Assembly: GCF_030247185.1 (NCBI RefSeq)
Contig: NC_080571.1
Coordinates: 168,869,421 to 168,933,420 of the forward strand
Length of the DNA stretch: 64,000 bases
Reading direction: 5' to 3'
From: Malaya genurostris
Lineage: Eukaryota; Arthropoda; Insecta; Diptera; Culicidae
Made by a program: the position numbers and the translations under genes. Positions within the stretch are counted from its first letter, which is position 1. The number at the start of each line of letters is the position of its first letter. Below the pieces are notes generated by a model. That model was given only the letters and a program-made list of their open reading frames with translations, did not search any database and was not told the origin of the DNA. Positions 1-10,789 of this stretch are shown in pieces.

Positions 1-2678
1 AGTATGCAGTTCAACTTTAGAATTTGGCAAAAAGGCGTATCGGTCGGTTTTGTATTCAACAATTTTGTGTAGTTGTTTGTGATACGCATCCCATTTTCGT
101 TGGACGATTTCTGGCAGTGGTTGATCCCAATCGCTGTGTAGTAACCATAATTCTTGAAGTAACATTTTGCCACGAATAACGACGGGTGCAATTAATCCGA
201 GTGGGTCAAATAATTGTGAGACGGCTGACAAAATTTTTCGTTTGGTATCAGCTACTTCCGTTCGTATAATTTTAGATCCAAATTGTAGTGAATCGGTGTT
301 TGGCTCCCATCCTATTCCCAGGGTGCTTACTGATTCTTGGGGAGCAAACATGATGGTTGATTGTGTCCCGATCTGGTGCTGTTCAAGTCCCTTCAGTACG
401 TCGAGCTTATTTGACGTCCACTTGCGCAAAGTGAATCCACCTTTAGAAAGTAAATTATTCAGTGCTTCACGCAACTGAATGGCTTTTTCGACAGTCTCTG
501 CACCCGCAAAGCGACAGATTGTGATTCTCCTATCATTGCATCAAAATCAGAACGGTGAGGGTTTCGTACACAGTAGCGTCCTGTAGGGTTTCTTGTAACA
601 GTAGAACAATAATATTGCTCACATTCTCTTTCTTCCATAGAGTAATCATCTTTTGCTGATAGCTCCTCAACTCGCCAAAAACGTTCTAATTGTTCTTCCA
701 ACGTGTCTAAGCATACAGTCGTTATGTGACAATTAACCGTAATTGAAGATGTCACATTCAAATGACCAGAACCAGCTACAACCCAACCAAAGACACTGTC
801 TGCTATTTCGGGAAGTCCACCTGATAGGACTACTCGTGCTGATGATTTGAAACACGCAAAAAAATGCGATATGCCGATTATCATATCGATTTTGCCTCGC
901 TTATAGAAATTTGGATCCGCCATGAAAAGATCCTTAGGAAGGTTCCAGTCATCGATGGGCACATCGTGCTCGGGAATGTCCGCTGTGACCTGTGACAGGA
1001 CAAGAAATTCAATCTCACGGGAGAAATCTTCTTTTCGAGAACGAATTGTCGTAAACACAGTGTCTGTTGCCCGCATTGTTAGTCCTCCCGGTCCTTGAAG
1101 TTGTATATTTACTCGTTTACGTTTCAGTCGAAGAATTTGCACCATACGATCAGAGATGAGGTTGGGTTGAGAAGCAGAGTCTAATAGTGCCCTGGCTAAA
1201 TGCTCCTGGCCATAGGTATCGACGACACTAAGAACAACAGTCAGCATGAACACGTTTCCTACTTGCTTTGCTTGGGTGGAAAGTGCAGAGTAAGAAACAC
1301 TAGTCGTGGAAGTGTCAGTTATTATTGGTGTGTGATTTACATTACAGGTAGTCGCAACATTTGTTTTGACTGACATTTGTGGACGATTGCCGGTAGCGGT
1401 AAGGGTCTGAAACGGATTCTCTTTCGAAGTGCCTTCTGCATAACCCGGATGAAGAGTGGTATGATGACGTTTATCACAGGTACGGCAGCCAGTCTGACTG
1501 GGACAGTTACCGACAAAATGATCGTCACGCAAGCAGTTGAAGCAAAGTCGCTTCTGGTTGACCAACTTTAGCCTATCTTGTAGCGACATTCGTTTGAACT
1601 GTCTCCAAGGAATACCTGAACGACTGATGTCAGTTTTCTTCAATGAATTTTCTTCAGTAATGGCATTGGTAGTAAAACTCAGTGAAGTGTTTTTCTGCTT
1701 GTGTTTTGCGAAGGAGGCCGCGAATGATGTAGGTTTTATAAAGGCATTAGAAGTAGCCAACGACTGTGATGAATCATGGTTCACTAAGATGGACTCAAGC
1801 ACGCGCATTCTTCGTTGAAGGAACTCGATCAAATTTGCATACGTTGGGTTTTCAAGAGTAGAAGCGTGATCCTCCCAGGACCGAAGTGTCTGATCGTGAA
1901 GTCTAGTGCACAGTAAGTGTTCTAATATTGTGCTCCAGGCCTCAGTCGGCTCGCCTAATTGCCTTAATACCCTTGTGTGTCGCTCAAATTCGTCTACAAG
2001 TCCATGTAAAGCGATGGCAGATTCTTCTCTTATTTTTGGCGTTTCAAGTAAGGCCTGTAGATGGCGCTTTTTGAGGAAATATTCATTCGAATAACGGGAT
2101 ACAAGGGCTTCCCATGCAAGTTGATAGTTTGCCGTACTAATTGATATCGACTCATTCACTTGGGCAGCATCACCTTTCAATGCAGCACGCAAATAGTGGA
2201 ATTTTTGTATGTCGGCCACCTCTGTGTTGGAATGAATCAGAGCGTAAAATGTATCATGAAAAGCGAGCCAATCTTGGTAGTCGCCAGCAAACTCGGGTGA
2301 AGAAATCGTCGGTAATTTTAAACCCACAAGACTAGAACCTGTTCGAGTAGGGGGATTTCCAGGGAGAACAACCATCGAAGGAGTAGAAGGTTTCTTAGAA
2401 ATTAGACCAGCTTTTATTCTAAAAAGTTTCGTCTCAAACTCCGAACGAAACTGCAAGTTGCTTACCATTCCTTCATCTTTTGTTTCCATTTCTTCCAGCT
2501 CTGTTTGTACTTCCTCAAGTCCCTGCCATAGCACATCCAGATTGTCTAGTCTCAAAGACAGTTCAAAGGCATCCCGTTCGGCCAGAAAACGTTGCAGAAA
2601 CGTGTCAGTGCGATCAATTTCAGCAAGCAGTGTAGTTCTTCGTGCCTTTAGCTGCTGTTCTCTTCTATCGTTGCTCAT
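1..2678 (-). pseudogene. BEL/Pao gag-pol, copy A, internally deleted
   Basis: This minus-strand gag-pol starts at the ATG at 2676-2678 and reads through gag, a zinc knuckle (CFNC...C...HH) and an aspartic protease with LLDSAS. It is identical to copy B to about position 505. There a 577-bp deletion, not a multiple of three, shifts the frame and ends the protein after 739 residues. The lost segment encodes the start of the reverse transcriptase through its YVDD motif. Sequence at 1-504 still encodes later reverse transcriptase and connection residues in another frame but continues off the window. The gag-protease half could still be translated; reverse transcription from this copy should be impossible. 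Confidence 0.92.
504..505. other. 577-bp deletion breakpoint in copy A
   Basis: Copy A joins the base matching 13229 directly to the base matching 13807. At most about one base is shared at the joint, so it looks like end joining rather than repeat-mediated loss. This is the largest difference I found between the two duplicate copies. Confidence 0.9.
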
Positions 2679-3480
2679 GTTTTCCTTAACGTATAACGGC
2701 GAGGTTGGTAATCAGCACCTGAGAAAATAAGACCAGGTAGCACTGGCGATAGAAAGAATTAGGCTTGGAAAGGTACTAACCTAATCCAAGGCTGAATATG
2801 CCTTGTACAAGAATATGTCAGCTCCTGCCAAAGGTGGCTCACGTGTAGATAGCAGCAAATCGTTTAAATTTATGGAAGTTGAAATATGCCGGTCGATGAT
2901 CACGACGTTATCCTTTATGCACCAATGTGTAAATGCTCCAAATGAGCAGAACTTAGATCAGCGGTTGAAATTCTCGAGAAAACAAGAAAGCGAATCTAAA
3001 TGCACCTGTGAAGGTATAAAACGTTGTTGGAAAGCCAATTACCTGTTGGCTTTAAGAACAAAGCCTTGTATGTTATAATAGCGACAGCGTAATTGGCGAA
3101 TTACATTCAAATCGAGCGTGATGGCGGTCGATTCAATAGCCGATGATGGCGTCTTATGAAGACTATTGTTCAAAACAATTTTCCAACCTGATACTTGATA
3201 CCAATGGCGGCTATCAGTTTCTAAGTTGTGGATTCTAGCTAATCCTGGTCACGGCACCAGTTTATGTTGTGACAGTTAGGAAACAGCAAACCGGATAGTA
3301 CAAGCGGCAGGCTTCTTTAGATGGTCTTCACAAGACAATTGCTTAAAACTCAAAAGAGGCTTCAACACACAGATTTATATCTTTATGAACTTAACTACGT
3401 TGTGGTTTAATTACAAGTGAGGCTTTATATTTTCGTATAACCCTATTCAACTAGTTTCCTATCTCAGAGATGATGTACTA
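2679..3480 (-). repeat. BEL leader, primer-binding site and 5' LTR (copy A)
   Basis: Upstream of the BEL start codon lies about 590 bp without a long ORF. On the minus strand the likely LTR ends in CACAACA, five bases before a candidate primer-binding site TGGTGCCGTGACCAGGA (plus strand about 3243-3260). This is the usual arrangement in BEL elements. On the plus strand the LTR would start at 3265. Its outer edge is unclear, somewhere between 3410 and 3560, where gypsy gag sequence begins. A TATA-like ATATAAAG lies within it on the minus strand. Boundaries are inferred. Confidence 0.55.
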
Positions 3481-4662
3481 GAATAGAAAATGCGCAGGGT
3501 ATGATGCCATCTACTCTGTACTAAAACTCTCAAGCTTTATCCTACCTTAAACATAATATAAATGAGATAATAGAAAAGGTCAAATCGAGGTGTATGGACA
3601 TTTCAACACCCGAAAACATAATCGCAAAACTAAAAGCCTCCCAACAGAGTGGTCCAATAACAAAATTTTGCGAGAAAGTAGAAAACCTAACTACTTCACT
3701 CGAGCATGTCTACATTAAACAAAGAATACCCCGGAGGTAGCAGAAACAATGGCCACCAAAGAGGGCCTAAATACCCTTGTATCAGGAATAAACCAATTTG
3801 AAATAAAAGCAATATTAAAAGCAGGGAACTTCCACTCAATAAAGGAAGCTATCCAAAATGCACAAGAAAAATTGACCGGAAATACAACCACCGCGCCAGT
3901 CTTAACCACGCGAGCTAGGCAAAATCACAATAAATTCAAAAACTATAACCGTTTCTCTAGAGGAAACGGGAGGAATTTCCCCACCTAAAGCAATTATAGC
4001 GCAAATCAACGCTCTAACGAACCACATTTACAAAAACAATAAGCAATTTCTCACTAACAGATCTGAGCGCTCAAACAGCTCGAATTAGTCATACTATAAC
4101 AATAATAGCCGAGGCCGTGGACATTACCAACCTCAACAAACTCGATATGGGTCAAGTCGATTTCAGCACAATAGCCTGAATGTCTTTGTAGCAGGCTCCG
4201 AGCCATTACCGTATATACATTGAATGCAAATGCAAACAGCTGCATCGAGCAAGCGGCAACACCCGCTACAGCAGAACCAATCAATGCAAAATCATTTTTT
4301 GGGCAAATGTGTTGACTTTAAATCTAAGCGCTTATAACTTCATTAAGGTCGGAGTGCGAATGACTAACTCAATTTGTACATTAATGATAGATTCCGGAGC
4401 AGATATTTCAATTTTTAGGCAAATAGAATAATACCTAACCAAATAGGGAATAGAAATGTAAGAACAAAACTAACTGGAATAACAGGCGGGGAAACAGAAA
4501 CTACCGCAATATATGAAACAGAACTAATGTTCGGAAATAATGTAACCACTAGATATCATTTTCATTTAGTTGGACCAGATTTTATTATTCAAACAGACGG
4601 CATATTGGACAGAGACTTTTTCGTCTTCCACAAATGCCAGATCGATTATGAATGCTTATTAT
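3481..4662 (+). pseudogene. Ty3/gypsy gag and protease remnant (copy A)
   Basis: Broken plus-strand frames encode a gag piece (3749-3988 is the longest open part, with an Asn/Arg-rich basic tail). Next comes an aspartic protease with MIDSGADIS near 4380-4415, and the C-terminal part of the protease lies in another frame up to about 4655. There are stops and frameshifts throughout, all shared with copy B, so the decay predates the duplication. The 5' part of gag is missing where BEL abuts it. A LINE interrupts the element at about 4662. Confidence 0.75.
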
Positions 4663-4769
4663 GAAAGTTTTTAGTCGTCGTCAAGTTCGGACGTGTTTTT
4701 CATTCGCTCCCAGTGCCGCGCGCGAAATATTATTTATTGTTTATTTTAACTGTTAGTTGTGTAATCAAC

Positions 4770-5873
4770 ATGAGTTGTGAAATTTGTGCACTGGATACCT
4801 CCGTCGACACAATCATGTGGACATGCGTTGGCTGCCCTCGAAAATTTCACGCGGCTTGCATCGGTGTTACCATTCAGCGCGGTTCTCTCAGGAAGAGAGA
4901 CAAAAAAGCAGATATTAATTCTTATGTGCTGCCATATTGCGAGGTATGTCAAGAATTACTACAAGTAAAGATGCATTATAGCAGCCTTGTTGAGCACAAA
5001 AACTGCTGGAGAAGCAACTTCAGGCCAACACGGAAGTGCTGCATAAGTTTGCTTTCCAACAGGAGAAGCCAACTGTAATACATGAGGCGATTGACGGACT
5101 AGAAGTCTTACTCACTACCATAAAAAATGAGTTGATCGCACTAAATAAAAATAGCAGTTTGCCGGGAAGTGTGACAAGTATTAAAAATCACATGACTGCA
5201 CTGCTAGATACAGCTTTAAAGTCGACAAAGGAAAGTGTGTTCTCGACACTGCAAACCGTGACGTCAGAATTTTCTACAAATTTGCGAGACCTGAGTAACG
5301 AAATAAGTCAACTCAGCCAGCTATCACTTGACACAGCAACCTGTTCACCTAACAATCCGAATTCTATGGTCGAGTTGGACATTCTAGAGGAGTTGAAGTC
5401 TTTATCAACAAATATTGCTGGAATCCAAATTGCTGTATCATCATCATCGACACCTGACTCATGCCCCAGTTTGGATGACGAATTGAACTGTAAAAAACCC
5501 GACTATTCTGGATGGCGTTTATTAGGCACCAAAAAAGTATGGAAAGCAGATTGGAGTGAGTACGACGCACGCCAATCTAGGTTCCGACGTCAGCAAAACG
5601 AGGCTGACAAGTCAAGAAGGCGCAAAAAGCGAAATTCAAGAAAAAATTACAATAACAGATCCAATATTCTTTAAACGCATCAAACGATATTGTAATAACA
5701 TTATTAGTCACAACATGAATAATAATAGCAATAACAATAATAACAACAACTATAATAACAACAACTACAACAACAGCCGAAATAATCTTCCACCTGATAG
5801 AATACTTCTTGCTGCAGCTAAGGATCGATTTTCGGGACCACCAACAAATTACAGACCTACAATTAATTTTTAA
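4770..5873 (+). pseudogene. LINE ORF1 with PHD-like zinc finger (copy A), frameshifted
   Basis: The frame from ATG 4770 encodes CEIC...C-x2-C-x4-H-x2-C...C-x2-C, the spacing of a PHD finger. A frame change near 5030-5080 leads to a middle segment (to 5674) with a coiled-coil-like, Ser/Leu-rich region and a basic KSRRRKKR tail. Another frame (to 5873) carries an Asn-rich run encoded by AAC/AAT repeats and ends in a PPTNYRPTINF-like tail. Its role should be RNA binding in the LINE ribonucleoprotein, inferred from position. The two frame changes mean no intact ORF1 product, unless the frames here are polymorphic. Confidence 0.7.
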
Positions 5874-5962
5874 AGAGGACCGACGATTAATCCTTATCGA
5901 GAGCACAACCTGCAACTAACGATGCCGAATCAAATGTCTGCTGAATGTTCATCAACTGATAC

Positions 5963-8945
5963 GTGCGTGGCGTGTCGTGCTCAACATTCGTGTTTTCGAC
6001 AATTTTGACGCATTACCCAGAAGAAGAGAATAATGACAATATTATCATAAGTCAACAATCATGTTCAATAAGATCTCCTCATCTAGCGTCGTCGACAGAA
6101 ATCGTAGCATATTGTCAAAATTTTAACCGTATGAAGAGCGCACTTAAGATTAATGAAATCCATAAAAATATGTTCGTATGGAATTATTCTTGCAACCGAA
6201 ACTAGTTGGGATGATAGCGTTAACAGCACGGAAGTCTTCGGAAACATTTACAACGTTTTTAGAAACGATCGTGAGCTCCATACATCTGATAAAAAATCGG
6301 GGGGAGCTGTTCTCATTGCTGTTTTAGCAGAATTTGACGCCGAAATGATAACCACTACGAAATTTAAAGAATTTGAACACGTATGGGTAAGAATTCATTT
6401 AGCAGGTGAAACACATATTTTTGTTTCAGTATATTTTCCTCCTAACAATGCCCAAAAAGCCACATATGAAAAGTTTTTGCATGTTGCTGATGAAATAATT
6501 ACTAAGCTTCCATCAGAAGTTAAAGTTCATATATATGGAGACTTTAATCAGCGCAATATCGACTTTATTCAAGACGCTGAAAATGATAGCATTTTACTAC
6601 CTCTCGTTGGGGAGAATGAAACACTTCATTTCTTATTCGACAAAATATCTGGTTTAGGTCTTAATCAAATTAATCATGTAAAAAATCAGCAAAACTGTTA
6701 TTTAGATTTTTTATTTACTAATATTCACGATGATTTTTGTGTAATAGAATCACCAACTCCATTGTGGAAAAATGAAGTTTTTCATACAGCAATCGAATTC
6801 TCAATATTTATACATCAGATTAATAGACCCGACGACTACGAGTATGAGGAGATTTTCGATTACCACTCAGCAAATTATGATAGTATTAGTCGTAATCTAC
6901 GAGAAATAGATTGGCAAGAACTCCTTAGAAACGAAGGAAATGTCGAAATTTCAGTCGATATTTTCTACGCACGGCTGTACGACATAATAAATGAACATGT
7001 CCCATTAAAGAAAATTAGGCGACAAAATAATTCAAAGTATCCTGTTTGGTATAACGAGCATATTAGAAACCTAAGAAATCGAAAACAAAAAGCTCATAAA
7101 AAGTACAAAAGAGAAAATAATAGTGACAATTTATCGAATTACATACACATCTGTGACCAACTAAGTTTAGCAATTGATACTGCATTCAAAGAGTATAACT
7201 CAAGAACTGAACAGGAAATAAAGTCTTGCCCAAAAAAATTCTTTAGTTATGTTAGAAACAAATTGAAATCAGAAAACTTTCCGTCAAGAATGTATTTACA
7301 GGAAAACATTGGTAATAACTCACAAGAAATTTGTAATCTTTTCGCTAAATTTTTTCAACAAATCTATACGAAGTTTTCTGAAGATGACCGCGATCGTGAA
7401 TATTTTAATTTCTTTCCAGAGTTTACTGAAGATATTAATGTAAATCAAATCGAAGTGCTAGACATAATAGATGCCCTAAACAAATTGGATGTCTCTAAAA
7501 GTGCCGGACCTGATGGGATTCCACCCATATTTATGAAAAAATTAGCATTAGATCTTGCAACCCCTTTGTGCTGGCTTTTTAATAATTCGCTTCAGTCTGG
7601 AGTTTTTCCAGATACGTGGAAAAACTCTTTCCTTATACCAATTTTCAAAAATGGGAAAAAAGCAGACATATGCAACTATCGCGGGATTGCTATTCTTTCT
7701 TGCATTCCGAAGCTCTTTGAAGCGATCGTTAATGACAAACTGTTTAGTCAAATAAAAAATAGAATTACTCACATGCAACACGGATTTTTCAAAGGACGTT
7801 CCACTACTACTAATTTGCTTGAATTCGTCCACTATACCCTGACCGCTATGGACAAGGGAAATTACATTGAAGCTCTTTATACAGATTTCAACAAAGCATT
7901 CGATCGTGTTGACATACCCATGCTAATGTTCAAATTACAGAAATTGGGAATCTTACCAGGTCTTCTTAAATGGTTGGAATCTTATCTAACAAATCGTCAA
8001 CAAATTGTAAAATTCAAGGGTAAAAAGTCGAGCCCCATTCACGTCAGTTCCGGGGTCCCCCAGGGATCTCATTTAGGTCCTCTTTTATTTATCTTGTTTG
8101 TAAACGACATTTCCTTTCTTTTAAAAAAAATAAAAATTCTAATATACGCTGACGATATAAAACTATTTTTAGAAATAGAGAAAAGTGAGGATGCCAAGGT
8201 TTATCAAGAAGAAATTCTTTCTTTTTATACATGGTGTAACAAAAGTCTTCTTCAACTAAATGTGAAAAAATGCAGTAGAATAACATTCAGTAAAAAACGA
8301 AATACACCTGACTTGATACTCACTCTTGGAAGTCAAACAGTTCAAAAATGCGAAAGAATTAGGGACTTAGGAATAATACTAGATTCTAAAATGACTTTGG
8401 TTGACCATTATAATACAATTATAAACAGAGCCATGCTAGGATTTTGTTACTGTTTTCACGATCCGTATACAATTAAAACATTATACATTGCCTATGTTCG
8501 GTCAGTACTAGAATACTGTAGCTTAGTTTGGTCACCTTGCTTAATCACATGGGAAGATCGAAAATCAGTTCAAAAACAATTTTTGTTATTTGCACTTCGT
8601 AAATTAGGTTGGACAAGACTTCCTCTTCCATCCTATAAAGCTCGCTGTATGCTGATCAGTATTCAAACATTAAAAGAACGCAGAGAATTTTCAATGGTCT
8701 CATTTGTAAATGACATTGTCTCGAATCGCGTAGATTCCAGTCAACTTCTGTCCAAACTAAATTTTTACATACCATCTCGGCCTTTAAGAAATCGAAATAT
8801 TTTTATTACAAACCACCAGCGAACAAACCATGCAAAAAATGGGCCAATAAATCAATTGATGGCTGTATACAACAAGCATTCAGTAGCAGTCGATTTCACT
8901 ATGTCAAAAAACAAACTAAAGCAATATTTCAGTTCTATTTGGTAA
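5963..8945 (+). pseudogene. LINE ORF2 endonuclease-reverse transcriptase (copy A)
   Basis: The main open frame 6153-8945 encodes 930 residues. The endonuclease part has ATETSWDD, VSVYFPP and IYGDFN. The reverse transcriptase has SAGPDGIPP, DFNKAFDRVD, SGVPQGSHLGPLLF and the catalytic YADD, with the alanine codon at 8148-8150. The first part of the endonuclease (VAYCQN...INEIHKN) lies in the frame of 5963-6205, so one frameshift near 6155-6200 separates it from the rest. Apart from that the frame is open to the TAA at 8943-8945. No RNase H domain is visible. This copy keeps the normal active site; copy B does not. Confidence 0.88.
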
Positions 8946-9083
8946 GCCAATTATAATTATTTAACTCATAATAAATTATACATTATTTAGTGATCTATTT
9001 AGAATAGTTTACTAATTTAAGACGATTATTGTAATTATCCTTATGGTCTACTTTTGATTGACGACAAATAAATAAATAAATGA

Positions 9084-10789
9084 ACACTGGTTATTAAATT
9101 GTAGTATAAATAATATAAATGTATCTATACCGATAGAAGATAAAGTTAATGAAAACTATATTATTCCACAACGAAGCGAAGTGATTAGAAAATTAAGCAA
9201 TCAAACTAGAACAGAAGACATGGTAATCTTTTCGCAGGATATTGAACCAACAGTTTTCTGTGGAAACGCTATCATATCCCCACAAAACCCTTATATAAAA
9301 ATCATGAACACAAGAAAATCACCTGTAAATATATCCAACTTAGAATTTACACCTGAAATGGAATCTTTAGCGAATTACAATACAATGAAATTTAACAATA
9401 ACCCCCTGAACGATACAAGAGACCATAAACTATTGAACGAAATAGACATGAACAACGTACCTACGTACGCACAAAAGTAATTAAAGACTAATATTGTAAT
9501 ATACAGATATGTTCTCTACTCCAGAAGAACCCTTGACGACCAATAACTTCTATAACCTAAATATCAACCTGAACGATAACGTTCCAGTCTACATTCCTAA
9601 CTAAAAAACGATTCATTCACAACACGACGAAATAGAAACACAAGTCAATAAAATGCTGAACGACAAAATTATAGAACCTCCTATATTACCCTACAATAGC
9701 CCCATTCTTGTAGTACCAAAAAATCAAACGACGCAACAAAAAAATGAAGACTTGAGGTAGATTTTAGACAACTAAACAAAAAAAATAGCAGACAAATTTC
9801 CTTTATCAAGAATTGATACAATTTTGGATCAGCTTGGTAGAACAAAATACTTTTCGACACTATATTCAATGTCAGGGTTTCACCAAATGCCTTTGGAAAA
9901 TACCTGAAGAAAATTTACAGCCTTTTCAACGCAAAGCGGACACTACCAATTCACACGTTTACCTTGCGAACTAAATATAAGCCCAAACAGTTTAAAAAGA
10001 ATGATGACGATTGCCATGGCTGGACTTACACCAGAACACGCATTCGTTTACATTGACGATATTATAGTGATAGGATATTCCATCCAACACCATTTACAAA
10101 ATTTAACAAAAGTTTTTGAAAGAATTAGAAAATACAACCTAAAATTAAACCCAAACAAATGTAAATTTTTTAATACCGAAGTAACATATCTAGGATATAA
10201 AATTACAGATAAAGGAATACTACCTGACTGTACAAAATACGACTCCGTCAGCAACTATCCGATACCGGAAAACAGCGACGACACTAGACGATTTGTAGCT
10301 TTCTGCAATTATCACCGTAAATTCGTACCAAATTTCGCAACGATAGCACACTCTTTCAATCAACTTCTTAAGAAAAACAAACAATTCGTTTGGACTAATT
10401 AATGCCAAAACGCGTTTAACACTTTAAAACTATACCTAATGTCACCTAAATTAGTTCAATACCCAGACTTCACACTACCCTTTATACTCACAACCGACGC
10501 TTCAGACGTAGGTTGCGGAGCTGTACTTTCTCAAATCAGAAACGGAAACGACTTACTTATAGCTTTTGCGAGCAAAAGTTTTACCACGGGCGAATAAATC
10601 AACAATACTAAAGGAACTGACAGGAATACACTGGGAAATAAATTATTTTAAGCTTTACCTATACGGAAGAAAATTTACGGTGAAGACAGACCACCGATAT
10701 CTAGTATATCTATTTAACATGAAAAACCCTACTTCTAAGTTAACAAGAATGAGATTAGATTTAAAAGAATTTGATTTCAACATAGAATA
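9084..10789 (+). pseudogene. Ty3/gypsy reverse transcriptase and RNase H remnant (copy A)
   Basis: After the LINE the gypsy polyprotein resumes: a linker (9181-9480), then reverse transcriptase with the catalytic YIDD at 10049-10060 (VYIDDIIVIGYS). RNase H follows with LTTDASDVGCGAVLSQ at about 10486-10535 and KTDHRYLVYLF at about 10683. Several stops and frameshifts interrupt it. The first catalytic region reads TLYSMSGF where the family has TLD-MSGF, so an active-site Asp is lost. The element is cut at 10789 by the duplication junction, before its integrase. Confidence 0.85.

Larger units (their letters stand above)
4663..9083 (+). mobile_element. LINE (CR1/Jockey-like) nested in gypsy, copy A
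   Basis: A 4.4-kb non-LTR retrotransposon carries a GC-richer 5' leader, ORF1 with a PHD-like finger, ORF2 with endonuclease and reverse transcriptase, and a short A-rich tail of TAAA repeats at about 9066-9082. A GGACGTG motif at 4689-4695, matching the downstream promoter element of insect LINE internal promoters, lies about 25 bases from the 5' end. The short word ATGAA occurs at both edges and may be the target-site duplication. The exact clade is not certain: the PHD finger in ORF1 and the lack of RNase H favour the CR1/L2/Jockey group. Confidence 0.85.
1..10789. repeat. Tandem duplication, copy A (partial; left end outside window)
   Basis: Positions 1-504 match 12726-13229 and 505-10789 match 13807-24091, in the same orientation and with essentially no differences seen by eye. 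The offset changes from 12725 to 13302 because copy A lacks 577 bp. The block holds a minus-strand BEL element, a plus-strand gypsy element and a nested LINE. The right edge is a sharp junction at 10789/10790, where gypsy RNase H sequence runs into BEL integrase sequence. A real recent duplication and an assembly duplication look the same from sequence alone. Confidence 0.95.

Noticed and set aside
5577..5915. Minus-strand hydrophobic frame (Val/Ile-rich)
   Set aside because: Antisense of the AAC/AAT-rich Asn tract of LINE ORF1; same at 18879-19217.
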